Positions 1 through 8,973 of a DNA stretch of 64,000 nucleotides are shown here, one piece after another (position 1 is the first letter of the stretch; the number at the start of each line of letters is the position of its first letter). The stretch is taken from assembly GCF_013300725.1 (NCBI RefSeq), contig NZ_JAAIMM010000019.1:1-64000 (forward strand). The letters are read 5' to 3'. The notes beneath the pieces are model-generated. The model did no database searches. It was not told the origin of the DNA and saw only the letters and a program-made list of their open reading frames with translations. The stretch comes from Allocoprococcus comes. GTDB taxonomy: Bacteria; Bacillota; Clostridia; Lachnospirales; Lachnospiraceae. Made by a program: the position numbers and the translations under genes.

Positions 1-52
1 TTTTATATGTGCATTATAATTTGAAATTTAAAGCGGTAGGTTTTTCAGTGCC

Positions 53-772
53 CTCTTTGAGAATCTGCTGGGTGATGGTCACCAGTTTGGTGTGAATCTG
101 ACCTATGCTGTTCAACCTTCTCCGGATGGACTGGCACAGGCCTTTATCATTGGTGCGGATTTTATCGGTAACGACTCTGTGGCTATGGTTCTGGGCGACA
201 ATATCTTTGCAGGTCATGGACTGAAAAAGCGTCTGCAAGCAGCTGTCCAGAATGCAGAAAACGGAAAGGGTGCAACGGTGTTTGGTTACTATGTGGACGA
301 TCCGGAGCGTTTCGGTATCGTGGAGTTCGATAAGAACGGTAAGGCCGTTTCTATCGAAGAAAAACCGGAGCATCCGAAGAGCAATTACTGTGTCACGGGT
401 CTGTACTTTTATGATAACCGTGTAGTCGAGTTTGTTAAGAGCCTGAAACCGTCTGCTCGTGGTGAGCTGGAGATTACCGACCTGAATCGCATTTATCTGG
501 AAGATGGTTCTCTGAATGTGGAACTGCTGGGTCAGGGCTTCACTTGGCTGGACACTGGTACACATGAGAGCTTGGCGGATGCCACCAACTTCGTAAAGAC
601 TGTGGAACAGCATCAGCATCGTAAGATTGCCTGCCTGGAGGAAATCGCATACCTGAATGGCTGGATCAGCAAAGATGACCTGATGGAAGTCTATGAGGTC
701 ATGAAGAAGAACCAGTACGGCCAGTATCTGAAGGATGTTATGGACGGCAAGTATCAGGAGCATCTGTATTAA
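53..772 (+). CDS. rfbA: Glucose-1-phosphate thymidylyltransferase, 5'-truncated
   Basis: This enzyme makes dTDP-glucose from glucose-1-phosphate and dTTP, the first step to dTDP-L-rhamnose. The frame is recognisable from about base 53 ([16 protein letters not shown]). It contains the VLGDNIF nucleotidyltransferase segment, the [11 protein letters not shown] loop, [10 protein letters not shown] and the [14 protein letters not shown]-terminal motif, and ends at 772. The usual N-terminus with the GGxGTRLxPxT signature (about 55 residues) is absent: bases 1-50 are unrelated AT-rich sequence with in-frame stops at 17-19 and 29-31. A GTG at 92 lies inside the conserved domain and is not a credible native start. 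The family identity is certain. Whether the truncation is biological or an assembly edge cannot be told here. Confidence 0.85.
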   Translation, partial: LFENLLGDGHQFGVNLTYAVQPSPDGLAQAFIIGADFIGNDSVAMVLGDNIFAGHGLKKRLQAAVQNAENGKGATVFGYYVDDPERFGIVEFDKNGKAVSIEEKPEHPKSNYCVTGLYFYDNRVVEFVKSLKPSARGELEITDLNRIYLEDGSLNVELLGQGFTWLDTGTHESLADATNFVKTVEQHQHRKIACLEEIAYLNGWISKDDLMEVYEVMKKNQYGQYLKDVMDGKYQEHLY

Positions 773-807
773 TTCGAGGATAAGTAAAAGTTAGAGGAGA
801 TTAAATC

Positions 808-1827
808 ATGAATATTATTGTTACCGGCGGTGCTGGTTTTATTGGTAGTAACTTTGTGTTCCATATGCTGAAGAAGTATCCGGATTACCGGATCATCTGT
901 CTGGACAAGCTGACTTACGCAGGCAACTTGTCCACGCTGGCACCTGTTATGGATAACCCGAATTTTCGCTTTGTGAAGGCCGATATCTGCGACCGCGAAG
1001 CTGTAGACAAGCTGTTTGAAGAAGAGCATCCGGACATCGTAGTCAACTTTGCGGCAGAATCCCATGTTGACCGTTCCATTGAAGATCCGGGCATCTTCCT
1101 CCAGACCAATATCATCGGTACCAGTGTTCTGATGGATGCTTGCCGTAAGTATGGCATCCAGCGTTACCATCAGGTTTCTACTGATGAGGTTTATGGCGAC
1201 CTGCCGTTGGATCGTCCTGACCTGTTCTTCACCGAGGAAACTCCGATTCACACCAGCTCTCCGTACAGCAGTTCCAAGGCTGCTGCTGACCTGCTGGTTC
1301 TGGCTTACCACCGTACCTACGGCCTGCCTGTGACCATTTCCCGTTGTTCCAACAACTATGGTCCGTATCACTTCCCGGAGAAACTGATTCCGCTGATGAT
1401 AGCAAATGCGCTGGCTGACAAGCCACTACCCGTTTACGGCGAAGGCCTGAATGTCCGTGACTGGCTGTATGTCGAAGACCACTGCAAGGCTATCGACCTG
1501 ATTATCCATAAGGGTCATGTTGGTGAGGTCTACAATGTCGGTGGCCACAATGAGAAGCAGAACATCGAAATCGTGAAGATTATCTGCAAGGAGTTGGGTA
1601 AGCCGGAGAGTTTGATTACCCATGTTGGCGACCGTAAGGGCCATGATATGCGCTACGCCATCGACCCGACCAAGATCCACAATGAGCTGGGCTGGCTGCC
1701 AGAAACCAAGTTCGAGGACGGCATCAAGAAGACCATCCAGTGGTATCTCGATAACCGTGAGTGGTGGGAAACCATCATCAGCGGCGAGTATCAGAACTAC
1801 TACGAGAAGATGTACAGCAATCGCTAA
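808..1827 (+). CDS. rfbB: dTDP-glucose 4,6-dehydratase
   Basis: This enzyme converts dTDP-glucose to dTDP-4-keto-6-deoxyglucose in the cytoplasm, step two of dTDP-L-rhamnose synthesis. It is an extended short-chain dehydrogenase of 339 residues, full length for the family. The NAD-binding [11 protein letters not shown] motif is at about residues 6-16, the STDEVYGD active-site Asp/Glu at about 126-127, and the catalytic Tyr-x3-Lys at Y153/K157, followed by [18 protein letters not shown] ribosome binding site (AGAGGAG) lies about 9 bases before the ATG. It sits 35 bp after rfbA and 14 bp before rfbD, so the four rfb genes form one operon. Codon use and G+C resemble rfbA/C/D and differ from the AT-rich genes after 3450. 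Confidence 0.96.
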   Translation: MNIIVTGGAGFIGSNFVFHMLKKYPDYRIICLDKLTYAGNLSTLAPVMDNPNFRFVKADICDREAVDKLFEEEHPDIVVNFAAESHVDRSIEDPGIFLQTNIIGTSVLMDACRKYGIQRYHQVSTDEVYGDLPLDRPDLFFTEETPIHTSSPYSSSKAAADLLVLAYHRTYGLPVTISRCSNNYGPYHFPEKLIPLMIANALADKPLPVYGEGLNVRDWLYVEDHCKAIDLIIHKGHVGEVYNVGGHNEKQNIEIVKIICKELGKPESLITHVGDRKGHDMRYAIDPTKIHNELGWLPETKFEDGIKKTIQWYLDNREWWETIISGEYQNYYEKMYSNR

Positions 1828-1841
1828 CAGGAGGAAAGAAC

Positions 1842-2756
1842 ATGAAGTTTTTTGTAACCGGCGTTGGCGGTCAGCTGGGCCATGATGTGATGAATGAACT
1901 GCTGAAGCGCGGTCATGAGGGTGTCGGTTCTGATATTCAGGAAACCTATAGCGGTGTGGCAGATGGTTCTGCGGTAACAAAAGCACCGTATGTGGCTCTA
2001 GACATTACAGATAAAGACGCTGTTGAGAAAGTAATTACAGAAGTGAATCCGGATGCCGTGATCCACTGCGCGGCATGGACTGCTGTGGATATGGCGGAGG
2101 ACGACGATAAAGTGGCGAAAGTGCGTGCCATCAATGTTGGCGGCACCCAGAATATTGTGGATGTCTGCAAGAAGCTGGACTGCAAGATGACCTACATCAG
2201 CACAGACTATGTGTTTGACGGTCAGGGCACAGAGCCTTGGCAGCCGGACTGCAAGGATTATAAGCCTTTGAATGTGTACGGTCAGACGAAGCTGGAAGGT
2301 GAGCTGGCAGTCAGCCAGACGCTGGAGAAATATTTCATTGTCCGCATTGCATGGGTGTTTGGTCTGAACGGTAAGAACTTCATCAAGACTATGCTGAATG
2401 TCGGCAAGACCCACGACACTGTCCGTGTGGTCAATGACTAGATTGGCACACCGACCTATACATACGACTTGGCTCGACTGCTCGTCGATATGAATGAAAC
2501 TGAGAAATACGGCTATTATCATGCCACCAACGAGGGCGGCTATATTAGCTGGTACGATTTTACGAAAGAAATCTACCGTCAGGCTGGCTATAAGACGGAA
2601 GTCCTGCCAGTGACCACGGCGGAGTATGGTCTGAGCAAGGCTGCTCGTCCATTTAACAGCCGCCTGGATAAGAGCAAGCTGGTGGAAGCAGGCTTTACTC
2701 CGCTTCCGACTTGGCAGGATGCACTGAGCCGTTACCTGAAAGAAATCGAGCAGTAA
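1842..2756 (+). pseudogene. rfbD: dTDP-4-dehydrorhamnose reductase, interrupted by an in-frame amber codon
   Basis: This is the NADPH-dependent last step of dTDP-L-rhamnose synthesis. The ATG at 1842 follows an AGGAGG site, and the protein begins MKFFVTGVGGQLG (Rossmann fold) with the YGQTKLEGE Tyr/Lys pair. At 2439-2441 the codon is TAG, inside the conserved VRVVND-(Q)-IGTPTYTYDLA motif where family members have Gln (CAG). The same frame then continues uninterrupted to 2756 with normal sequence (GGYISWYDF, RPFNSRLDKSKL). Without the stop the protein would be 304 aa; with it, 199 aa, lacking the substrate-binding C-terminal part. The lesion is consistent with one C-to-T change. It could be a true null mutation, a suppressed amber or a base-call error. 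Confidence 0.88.
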
Positions 2757-2775
2757 TAGAGGAGATAGAAGAACG

Positions 2776-3384
2776 ATGGGACAGATTAAAGTTGAGAAAA
2801 ATGTAGGTAGCATCGAGGGCCTTTGTGTTATTGAGCCTGCTGTTCATGGTGATGCCCGTGGCTATTTCATGGAAACCTACAACGAAAAAGATATGAAAGA
2901 AGTTGGCATTGATATCCACTTCGTACAGGATAACCAGTCCATGTCCACAAAAGGCGTGCTGCGTGGTCTGCACTTCCAGAAGCAGTATCCGCAGTGTAAG
3001 CTGGTGCGCGCTGTGCGCGGTACTGTGTTTGATGTTGCTGTTGATTTGAGAAGCAACTCTGAAACCTATGGTAAGTGGTATGGTGTGACCCTGTCTGCTG
3101 AGAACAAGAAGCAGTTCCTCATCCCGGAGGGCTTTGCACATGGCTTCTTGGTTCTGAGTGATGAGGCTGAGTTCTGCTACAAGGTCAATGACTTCTGGCA
3201 TCCGAATGATGAGGGCGGTATGGCTTGGAATGACCCGGAGATCGGCATCGAGTGGCCAGAGTTGAAGGGTGAATACAAGGGCAGTGCCATTGCAGAGGGC
3301 TACACGCTGAAAGATGGTACGGCATTGAACCTGAGTGAAAAGGATCAGAAGTGGCTTGGACTGAAAGATACTTTTAAGTTTTAA
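2776..3384 (+). CDS. rfbC: dTDP-4-dehydrorhamnose 3,5-epimerase
   Basis: This epimerises C3 and C5 of dTDP-4-keto-6-deoxyglucose, the step before RfbD. It is a cupin-fold protein of 202 residues. Family segments are present in order: HGDARGYFMETY, QDNQSMSTKGVLRGLHFQ (with the catalytic His), GTVFDVAVDLR, and IPEGFAHGFLVLSDEAEFCYK. The start follows a GAGGAGATAG site 19 bp after rfbD. It is the last gene of the higher-G+C rhamnose block; the sequence becomes strongly AT-rich about 70 bp downstream. It is complete, and its integrity contrasts with the damaged rfbA and rfbD. Confidence 0.96.
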   Translation: MGQIKVEKNVGSIEGLCVIEPAVHGDARGYFMETYNEKDMKEVGIDIHFVQDNQSMSTKGVLRGLHFQKQYPQCKLVRAVRGTVFDVAVDLRSNSETYGKWYGVTLSAENKKQFLIPEGFAHGFLVLSDEAEFCYKVNDFWHPNDEGGMAWNDPEIGIEWPELKGEYKGSAIAEGYTLKDGTALNLSEKDQKWLGLKDTFKF

Positions 3385-3476
3385 GATGTCACGTAGTCAT
3401 TTTCAATAAAGCGACTGCATCTGAAACAAAAAAGACAGCCACAATTTGAAAAATGTCTTTGATGGTGAGGAAAATA

Positions 3477-3968
3477 ATGTCTGAATATCTGATAAAAATT
3501 ATAAATCGAGTTATCGGGATTCTTAAAATTCTGTGCTGGAAAATTTTATATGGGAGTCGCTTTCATTTAGGCAAAATGACTTTCTTTTATCCGGGATGTC
3601 ATTTGATGATTGAAAAAACAGGAAGCATTAATATTGGAGATAATTGTTTTTTTAACCGTAATTGTTCAATGACATCTCTAGGCGAAATTAATATAGGGAA
3701 TGATTGTATATTTGGGGAAAATGTCAAGATATACGACCATAACCATAAAACTGATTCTATAAATGGACTCTTCAGAAAACAAGGTTATGTTGTAGGAAGA
3801 GTTGAAATTGGATCGAATGTCTGGATAGGAAGCGACGTCTTAATTCTTCCAAATGTTAGGATTGGAAATAATGTTGTTATTGCGGCCGGTGCAATAGTTA
3901 CAAAGAATATTCCGGACAATGTGACTTACATACAAAAAAGAAACAGTGTGGAGGTGCAAAATGGATAA
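3477..3968 (+). CDS. Left-handed beta-helix acyltransferase (WcaF/serine acetyltransferase-like)
   Basis: This is a hexapeptide-repeat O-acetyltransferase of 163 residues, probably acting on a polysaccharide sugar. Isoleucine-rich hexapeptide repeats such as INIGDNCFFNRN, INIGNDCIFGENV, VEIGSNVWIGSDVLILPNVRIGNNVVIAAGAIVTKNIP run through the protein, with the typical DHNHK histidine segment near the middle. I choose the ATG at 3477 because GGTGAGG lies 6-7 bases before it; an upstream in-frame ATG at 3453 has no such site. This is the first gene of the AT-rich polysaccharide block, and its stop overlaps the next start by 8 bases. The acyl donor (acetyl-CoA) is inferred from the family; the acceptor is unknown. 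Confidence 0.87.
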   Translation: MSEYLIKIINRVIGILKILCWKILYGSRFHLGKMTFFYPGCHLMIEKTGSINIGDNCFFNRNCSMTSLGEINIGNDCIFGENVKIYDHNHKTDSINGLFRKQGYVVGRVEIGSNVWIGSDVLILPNVRIGNNVVIAAGAIVTKNIPDNVTYIQKRNSVEVQNG

Positions 3969-4998
3969 AAATCTCCGGTTTAGTATTGTTGTACCGATTT
4001 ATAACGTTGAAAAATTTCTTGACCGGTGCATAGCAAGCGTTCTGAGTCAAAGCTATGATAATTATGAATTAATTCTTGTGGATGATGGAGCTACTGATAA
4101 TAGCGGTAAAATTTGTGACGCTTATGCTTTGAAAAATGACCACATTCGAGTTATACATAAAGCAAATGGTGGGTTAGTTAGTGCTCGAAGAGCTGGTGTA
4201 ATGGCTGCAAAGGGTGAGTATGTTGGCTATGTAGATGGAGATGATTGGGTTTCAGATAATTGGCTTGCTGAAGTTAATAAGGTGATTACGGAAGCTCATC
4301 CAGATATTGTGGAATATAATGCGTTTAAAAGCACAGATGGGAAAAATGTTGAGATGATAACATCGCATTTTAGAGGATTCTTTGGCGAACAAGATGTCAA
4401 AGAAAAGATTATTCCATGTATGCTTTGTGACAGAAATCAAAGATTTTACACGTTTGGTGTTTTACCGGCAGTATGGTCTAAAATTATTAAGACCGAAATT
4501 CTAAGAGACAATCTTTGCTCTGAAGACAAAATTACTTTTGGTGAAGATGTCGCATGTATATACAATAGCATATTAGAATGCAAGTCTTTTTATGGCATTG
4601 ATATTCCATTATATTATTATCGGCAAAACAGTCAATCTATGACAAAAGCGTATGATGCGCGACGATTTGAAAGACTGAGAGTCTTATTTGCTTATCTGAA
4701 TAAGGAACTATTACAGAACAATAAAAAGTTGAAAAGTCAATATGATAGCTATGTTTTGTTCTGTATTTTTTATGCGTCCCTGAATGAAGCTAAGAATAAT
4801 GTTAGTTTCAAAGAAATGGGCAAGAAATTTGAAGACGGATTAAAAAGACTTGATTTAGAAAACTTCGTCAATGAAACGACTATAAAGATTGGCATACCTT
4901 GGAATGTGATGCTTTATCTCATAAAGAAGAAAAAGTATAAAATGCTGATGGTGTTATGCAGGGCGATTGTTAAGGTCAAGTATTCATATAGAGCATAA
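3961..4998 (+). CDS. Glycosyltransferase family 2
   Basis: This is an inverting GT-A glycosyltransferase of 345 residues that would transfer a sugar from a nucleotide donor to the growing repeat unit at the cytoplasmic membrane face. The N-terminus shows SIVVPIYNVEKFLDRCIASVLSQSYDNYELILVDDGATDNSG, and the metal-binding DGDDW motif is at about residue 95. The C-terminal half is poorly conserved and has no obvious membrane segment. The ATG at 3961 has GGAGGTG just upstream and overlaps the acetyltransferase stop, indicating translational coupling. Donor and linkage cannot be read from sequence. Confidence 0.91.
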   Translation: MDKNLRFSIVVPIYNVEKFLDRCIASVLSQSYDNYELILVDDGATDNSGKICDAYALKNDHIRVIHKANGGLVSARRAGVMAAKGEYVGYVDGDDWVSDNWLAEVNKVITEAHPDIVEYNAFKSTDGKNVEMITSHFRGFFGEQDVKEKIIPCMLCDRNQRFYTFGVLPAVWSKIIKTEILRDNLCSEDKITFGEDVACIYNSILECKSFYGIDIPLYYYRQNSQSMTKAYDARRFERLRVLFAYLNKELLQNNKKLKSQYDSYVLFCIFYASLNEAKNNVSFKEMGKKFEDGLKRLDLENFVNETTIKIGIPWNVMLYLIKKKKYKMLMVLCRAIVKVKYSYRA

Positions 4999-5008
4999 GG
5001 AAATGATT

Positions 5009-6109
5009 ATGAAAAAAATTTGTTTTGTAACACGCCATGCAATTGTAAATTATGGCTCTTTTTTGCAAACGTATGCAACACAAAAACTATTTGAAGACTA
5101 CGGATATAATGCAGAAGTTCTGGATTATGTTCGAGAAGATGAAGAATATCATAATGTGACAGAACTGCTGTTAAAAAAGTCTAAAAAATGGAACCGGAAT
5201 ATTTTTACTAGACTTATATATAGAATCGTTCAATGGCCAGATCACTATATTTGTGGAAGAGCATTTGAAAAGGAAAGAGCCAAGTATCTGAATTTGAGCG
5301 AGCGCATTACAAATCCAGTTGTAGATGCAAACAAAATACCGACAGCTGATATCTATTGTACAGGTAGTGATCAAGTTTGGGGAGAAATTGCTCAAGATGA
5401 TGTAGATCCTATGTATTTCTTGAGTTTTGCTCCGCATGATGCGAAAAAGATAGCGTTCTCTGCAAGTTTTGGAAAAGAAAATTATCCGAAAGAGAGAATT
5501 GATAAGTTCAGAGAATTGTTGTCTGGATATAATTACATAACCGTTCGAGAAGATAGTGCGGTTAATATAGTAAATAAAGCTGGATATGAGGCAATACAGA
5601 TTCTTGATCCAACAATGATTTTTGGAGGAGATCGATGGAGAAAACAATTGCTGCCGATACATGAAAAAGGGTATGTATTGCTTTATCAACTTAATGCCAA
5701 TCGTGAAATGGATGAATATGCAAAGCAATTTGCGAATAAAGCGGGGTTAAAATTGCTTAGAGTTTCTGTTGAGGCGCATAACTGTATGCGGGTAGGAAAA
5801 TTTAAGCTGTGTTTATCACCATTTAAATTTTTATCATATATTGCAAACGCAGAATATATGATTACTGATTCCTTTCACGGTACTGCTTTTGCAATAATGT
5901 TTAACAGGCAGTTTGTCGAAGTATTACCGAAAGAAAAAATTACGAGAAATTTGAGTGTTTTGAAGCAGTTTGGATTAGAGGATAGAATATTAAATAGCCT
6001 TGGTGACTTTTCATATATTAATCAAAAGATTGACTACAAGATTGTAAATGATATCTTAGAAAAATATCGGAGGCAATCGAATGAACAGTTAAAGAAAATG
6101 CTTATCTGA
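5009..6109 (+). CDS. Polysaccharide pyruvyl transferase family protein
   Basis: This 366-residue protein resembles the CsaB/WcaK-type pyruvyl transferase family, which attaches pyruvate ketals to sugars of exported polymers. Supporting segments are the N-terminal FVTRHAIVNYGSFLQTYATQ, CTGSDQVWG, AFSASFGKE, VREDSAVNIV, ILDPTMIFGGDRW and the C-terminal MITDSFHGTAFAIMFNR. The start at 5009 is preferred over the ATG at 5003 because AAGGA lies 7 bases ahead of it. In many such loci this family travels with an F420H2-dehydrogenase-beta-like gene, and one is present here at 10186. The reaction is inferred from the family. Confidence 0.88.
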   Translation: MKKICFVTRHAIVNYGSFLQTYATQKLFEDYGYNAEVLDYVREDEEYHNVTELLLKKSKKWNRNIFTRLIYRIVQWPDHYICGRAFEKERAKYLNLSERITNPVVDANKIPTADIYCTGSDQVWGEIAQDDVDPMYFLSFAPHDAKKIAFSASFGKENYPKERIDKFRELLSGYNYITVREDSAVNIVNKAGYEAIQILDPTMIFGGDRWRKQLLPIHEKGYVLLYQLNANREMDEYAKQFANKAGLKLLRVSVEAHNCMRVGKFKLCLSPFKFLSYIANAEYMITDSFHGTAFAIMFNRQFVEVLPKEKITRNLSVLKQFGLEDRILNSLGDFSYINQKIDYKIVNDILEKYRRQSNEQLKKMLI

Positions 6110-6124
6110 TGGAGAAATGTAAGG

Positions 6125-7024
6125 ATGATTGAAGTAAATATAGTGGGTCAATTGGGAAATCAACTTTTTGAGTATGCGTGTGCACGACAGCTGCAGGAAA
6201 AATATGGCGGCAAGATTTATCTTAACACATATGAAATGCGACAGAATACGCCCAATTTTCGGTTGGCTTTACTTGATTTTAATTTAAATGAAAATGTGGA
6301 GGTTGTTTCAGAAAGACCGTTAAAGGAAGCAAATGCAGATAACTATTCAGTCAAAATTTTAAGAAAATTTTTTCCGGATTTGTACTTTAACATGATGGCG
6401 AAAAAAGGTGTTTTTGTTTGGAAATCTGCACGGATTTATAAGCCTTTGCCGTTGTTGAATGAAGAATTGCAGAAACGAATTGTCCTTAATGGTTACTGGC
6501 AGAGCGAAAAGTATTTTTCTGACGTGGCAGAAATTCTTCGGACGGAACTCACTCCAAAAGAACCACTGCAACCACAAAATGAAGAACTATATAATAAAAT
6601 CAGAAATACAAATTCAGTTTGCGTTACTATTCGGCGCGGAGATTTTATGAATGATAAGAACAAAGGTACTTTTTATATATGTGATAATACATATTTTAGA
6701 AATGCTCTTACCTATATAAAAAACCGTTTGCCAGATTGCACATTCTTTGGCTTCTCCGATGATATAGATTGGGTAAAAAATAATATGGAATTTCCAGGAG
6801 AAGTCTATTATGAGAGTGGAGTGGATCCGGTATGGGAAAAACTGCGTTTGATGTCAGCGTGTAAACATTTTGTACTGTCTAACAGTTCGTTTAGTTGGTG
6901 GGCTCAGTATCTGTCAAATGAAAAGAAAAAAATTGTGGTTGCACCGGATATCTGGTATAAGACGGGTAAACATGCTAAAGCAGATTTATATCAAGATAAT
7001 TGGGAATTAATACACATAGGGTGA
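6125..7024 (+). CDS. Alpha-1,2-fucosyltransferase-like glycosyltransferase (GT11)
   Basis: This is a GT11-family glycosyltransferase of 299 residues; characterised members transfer L-fucose from GDP-fucose to galactose. Diagnostic segments are VGQLGNQLFEYACARQLQ at the N-terminus, VTIRRGDF (the HxRRxD-type donor motif, with His replaced by Thr-Ile here), TFFGFSDDIDWVKNN, and the C-terminal HFVLSNSSFSWWAQYL. No GDP-fucose synthesis genes are visible in the window. The start is at an ATG 15 bp after the previous stop, in the middle of a co-directional run. The sugar specificity is a family-level inference. Confidence 0.9.
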   Translation: MIEVNIVGQLGNQLFEYACARQLQEKYGGKIYLNTYEMRQNTPNFRLALLDFNLNENVEVVSERPLKEANADNYSVKILRKFFPDLYFNMMAKKGVFVWKSARIYKPLPLLNEELQKRIVLNGYWQSEKYFSDVAEILRTELTPKEPLQPQNEELYNKIRNTNSVCVTIRRGDFMNDKNKGTFYICDNTYFRNALTYIKNRLPDCTFFGFSDDIDWVKNNMEFPGEVYYESGVDPVWEKLRLMSACKHFVLSNSSFSWWAQYLSNEKKKIVVAPDIWYKTGKHAKADLYQDNWELIHIG

Positions 7025-7028
7025 GAGT

Positions 7029-7877
7029 ATGGAAGCTATTTTTGCGGGAATTGTTTTATTCAATCCGGAAATTAGTAGGTTGAAGGAAAACATTACACAT
7101 ATTTTAGGTCAAGTAGATCGACTAATATTGGTAGATAATGGATCTAGCAATAAAGAAGAAATTCAGGGTGAAATCCAAAATTTTAACACATCCAAAATAC
7201 TATATATAGACTTACATGAAAATAAAGGAATTGCAGCGGCACTTAATGTCATTGCGGATTCAACGGAAAGTTGCGGCGTAAAGTGGGTTCTTACATTGGA
7301 TCAAGATACCGTATGTAAGGATGATATAATTGACAAGTATAGACCATATTTGTCTATGAAAAATGTTGGACAGCTTACATGCCTTTATCAAGACAGAAAT
7401 TTTTTAGAAGATGAATGTAAAAAAGAAGGCACTGAATTTGGTGAGTTAAAAGAAGTAGCTTGGTGTATTACTTCAGCGGCATTGCTTAATGTAGAAGCGT
7501 GGGAAAAAGCTGGGAAATTTGACGAGAGTCTTTTTATAGATCAGGTTGATTATGATATGTGCCTCACGATGAGAGAAAAAGGGTATTATATATATCAAGC
7601 TGACTTTGTGGGGTTTGTTCATGAGATAGGACAGGGACACATTGTAAAAGTCGGACCTTGGAAGATAAAAACATGGAATCACTCACCCTTTAGAAGATAT
7701 TATGGAACGAGAAATGCGATGATTGTTTCAAAAAAGCATAAAGAAATTAGTGAGGTGAGAGCATTTCTTGGAGCAGTGAAGCATGTTATTATCATATTTA
7801 TTTTTGAAGATCAAAAGTTAGAAAAACTAAGTGCCGGATTGAAAGGACTCAAGGATGGTATGAAGGAGAAAAGGTAA
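7029..7877 (+). CDS. Glycosyltransferase family 2 (rhamnosyltransferase-like)
   Basis: This is a GT2 enzyme of 282 residues resembling rhamnosyltransferases that use the dTDP-L-rhamnose made by the rfb genes. It shows AGIVLFNPEISRLKENI, LILVDNGSSN, a metal-binding LTLDQDT motif and FIDQVDYDMCLTMREKGY in the position of the acceptor/base loop. The preceding gene ends 4 bp upstream and the next ATG starts 1 bp after its stop, so it is tightly coupled within the operon. The rhamnosyl assignment is inferred from family resemblance and from the adjacent rhamnose pathway. Confidence 0.85.
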   Translation: MEAIFAGIVLFNPEISRLKENITHILGQVDRLILVDNGSSNKEEIQGEIQNFNTSKILYIDLHENKGIAAALNVIADSTESCGVKWVLTLDQDTVCKDDIIDKYRPYLSMKNVGQLTCLYQDRNFLEDECKKEGTEFGELKEVAWCITSAALLNVEAWEKAGKFDESLFIDQVDYDMCLTMREKGYYIYQADFVGFVHEIGQGHIVKVGPWKIKTWNHSPFRRYYGTRNAMIVSKKHKEISEVRAFLGAVKHVIIIFIFEDQKLEKLSAGLKGLKDGMKEKR

Positions 7878-7878
7878 G

Positions 7879-8973
7879 ATGGTTATAAATATTATAGTTC
7901 CAGGTATAGGATTATCAGGAGGCATGAGAGTCCTTTTTCAGTACGGTGAGTTGTTTAAAGCTAAAGGACATGATGTCGTCTTTTATACACCTTTAATGGC
8001 ATATGATGTGCAAAATAGCAACTCGTTGATTTTAAATAAGGCGCATGTTGTAACGAACACAATAAAAAGAATTTATAGCTATAAAATAAAGAAAAAATAT
8101 AAGAATCTTCAATTTGATGTGAAGGTACTTCCAGTTCCATTTGTTTCCGATCGATACATTAGAAATGCTGATGTTTGTATGGCGAGTGCTTGGCCGACGG
8201 CTTTTTCAGTAGCTAGATTGAGCCCCAATAAAGGTAAAAAGGTATATTTGATTCAAGACTATGAAATATGGAATAATGAAGAACTTGGAAGAAAATCATA
8301 CACACAACCTCTGCGACATATTGTAATATCAACTTGGATAAAAAATAAATTAATAGAGCAACTTGGGGCAGAAGATGCGCCAATTGTTTTTGATGGGTTG
8401 GATTTAGAAGTATTTAATAATCCGAAAAAAAAATACGATTTTGGAGATCGAACAATTGAGGTTTTAATGCTGTATCACGATCTTCCCAAAAAGGGTGTAA
8501 AAGATGGACTAACAGCATATAAAAATGCGAAAGACAGATATCCTAATGTGAAATTGACAATGTTTGGGTTGGCAGATCGACCGGACATTTCTGATGAGAT
8601 TGTATACTATAAGGATCCGTCAAGAGAAGAATTAAAAGGATTATATAAAAAGGCGGATATCTTTTTATACACATCGAGAGAAGAAGGATGGGGATTGACT
8701 CCGCTTGAAGCAATGGCAAGTAAGTGCGCTGTAGTAGGAACAAATACAGGTTGTATGTTAGATATCGGTTCGGATAGAGAAAATGCTTTGCTTTGTGAAC
8801 CAGGTGATGTCAGAAAAATGACGGAAAATTTGTGTGAACTATTTGAAAATCATGAAATGATAATTGAGCTCGCTGAAAATGGCTACAAGACTGTTCAACA
8901 GTTTTCGTGGAACAATTCTGTAAACCAGCTAGAAAGGGAATTAAGGAATATATGCGATGAAGATAAAGACTGA
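7879..8973 (+). CDS. Glycosyltransferase family 4
   Basis: This is a GT-B retaining glycosyltransferase of 364 residues. The N-terminal domain carries IIVPGIGLSGGMRVLFQYGELFKAKGHDV and the C-terminal domain carries the nucleotide-sugar site EEGWGLTPLEAMASKCAVVGTNTG, with the paired Glu residues typical of GT4. There is no signal peptide or membrane helix, so it should act at the cytoplasmic membrane face. It overlaps the following polymerase gene by 17 bp. Donor and acceptor are unknown. Confidence 0.87.
   Translation: MVINIIVPGIGLSGGMRVLFQYGELFKAKGHDVVFYTPLMAYDVQNSNSLILNKAHVVTNTIKRIYSYKIKKKYKNLQFDVKVLPVPFVSDRYIRNADVCMASAWPTAFSVARLSPNKGKKVYLIQDYEIWNNEELGRKSYTQPLRHIVISTWIKNKLIEQLGAEDAPIVFDGLDLEVFNNPKKKYDFGDRTIEVLMLYHDLPKKGVKDGLTAYKNAKDRYPNVKLTMFGLADRPDISDEIVYYKDPSREELKGLYKKADIFLYTSREEGWGLTPLEAMASKCAVVGTNTGCMLDIGSDRENALLCEPGDVRKMTENLCELFENHEMIIELAENGYKTVQQFSWNNSVNQLERELRNICDEDKD

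Noticed and set aside
14-763. 249-aa minus-strand frame opposite rfbA
   Set aside because: It is the antisense shadow of a clearly conserved gene; its translation has no domain-like pattern. Similar long minus-strand frames opposite rfbB and rfbD were dropped for the same reason.
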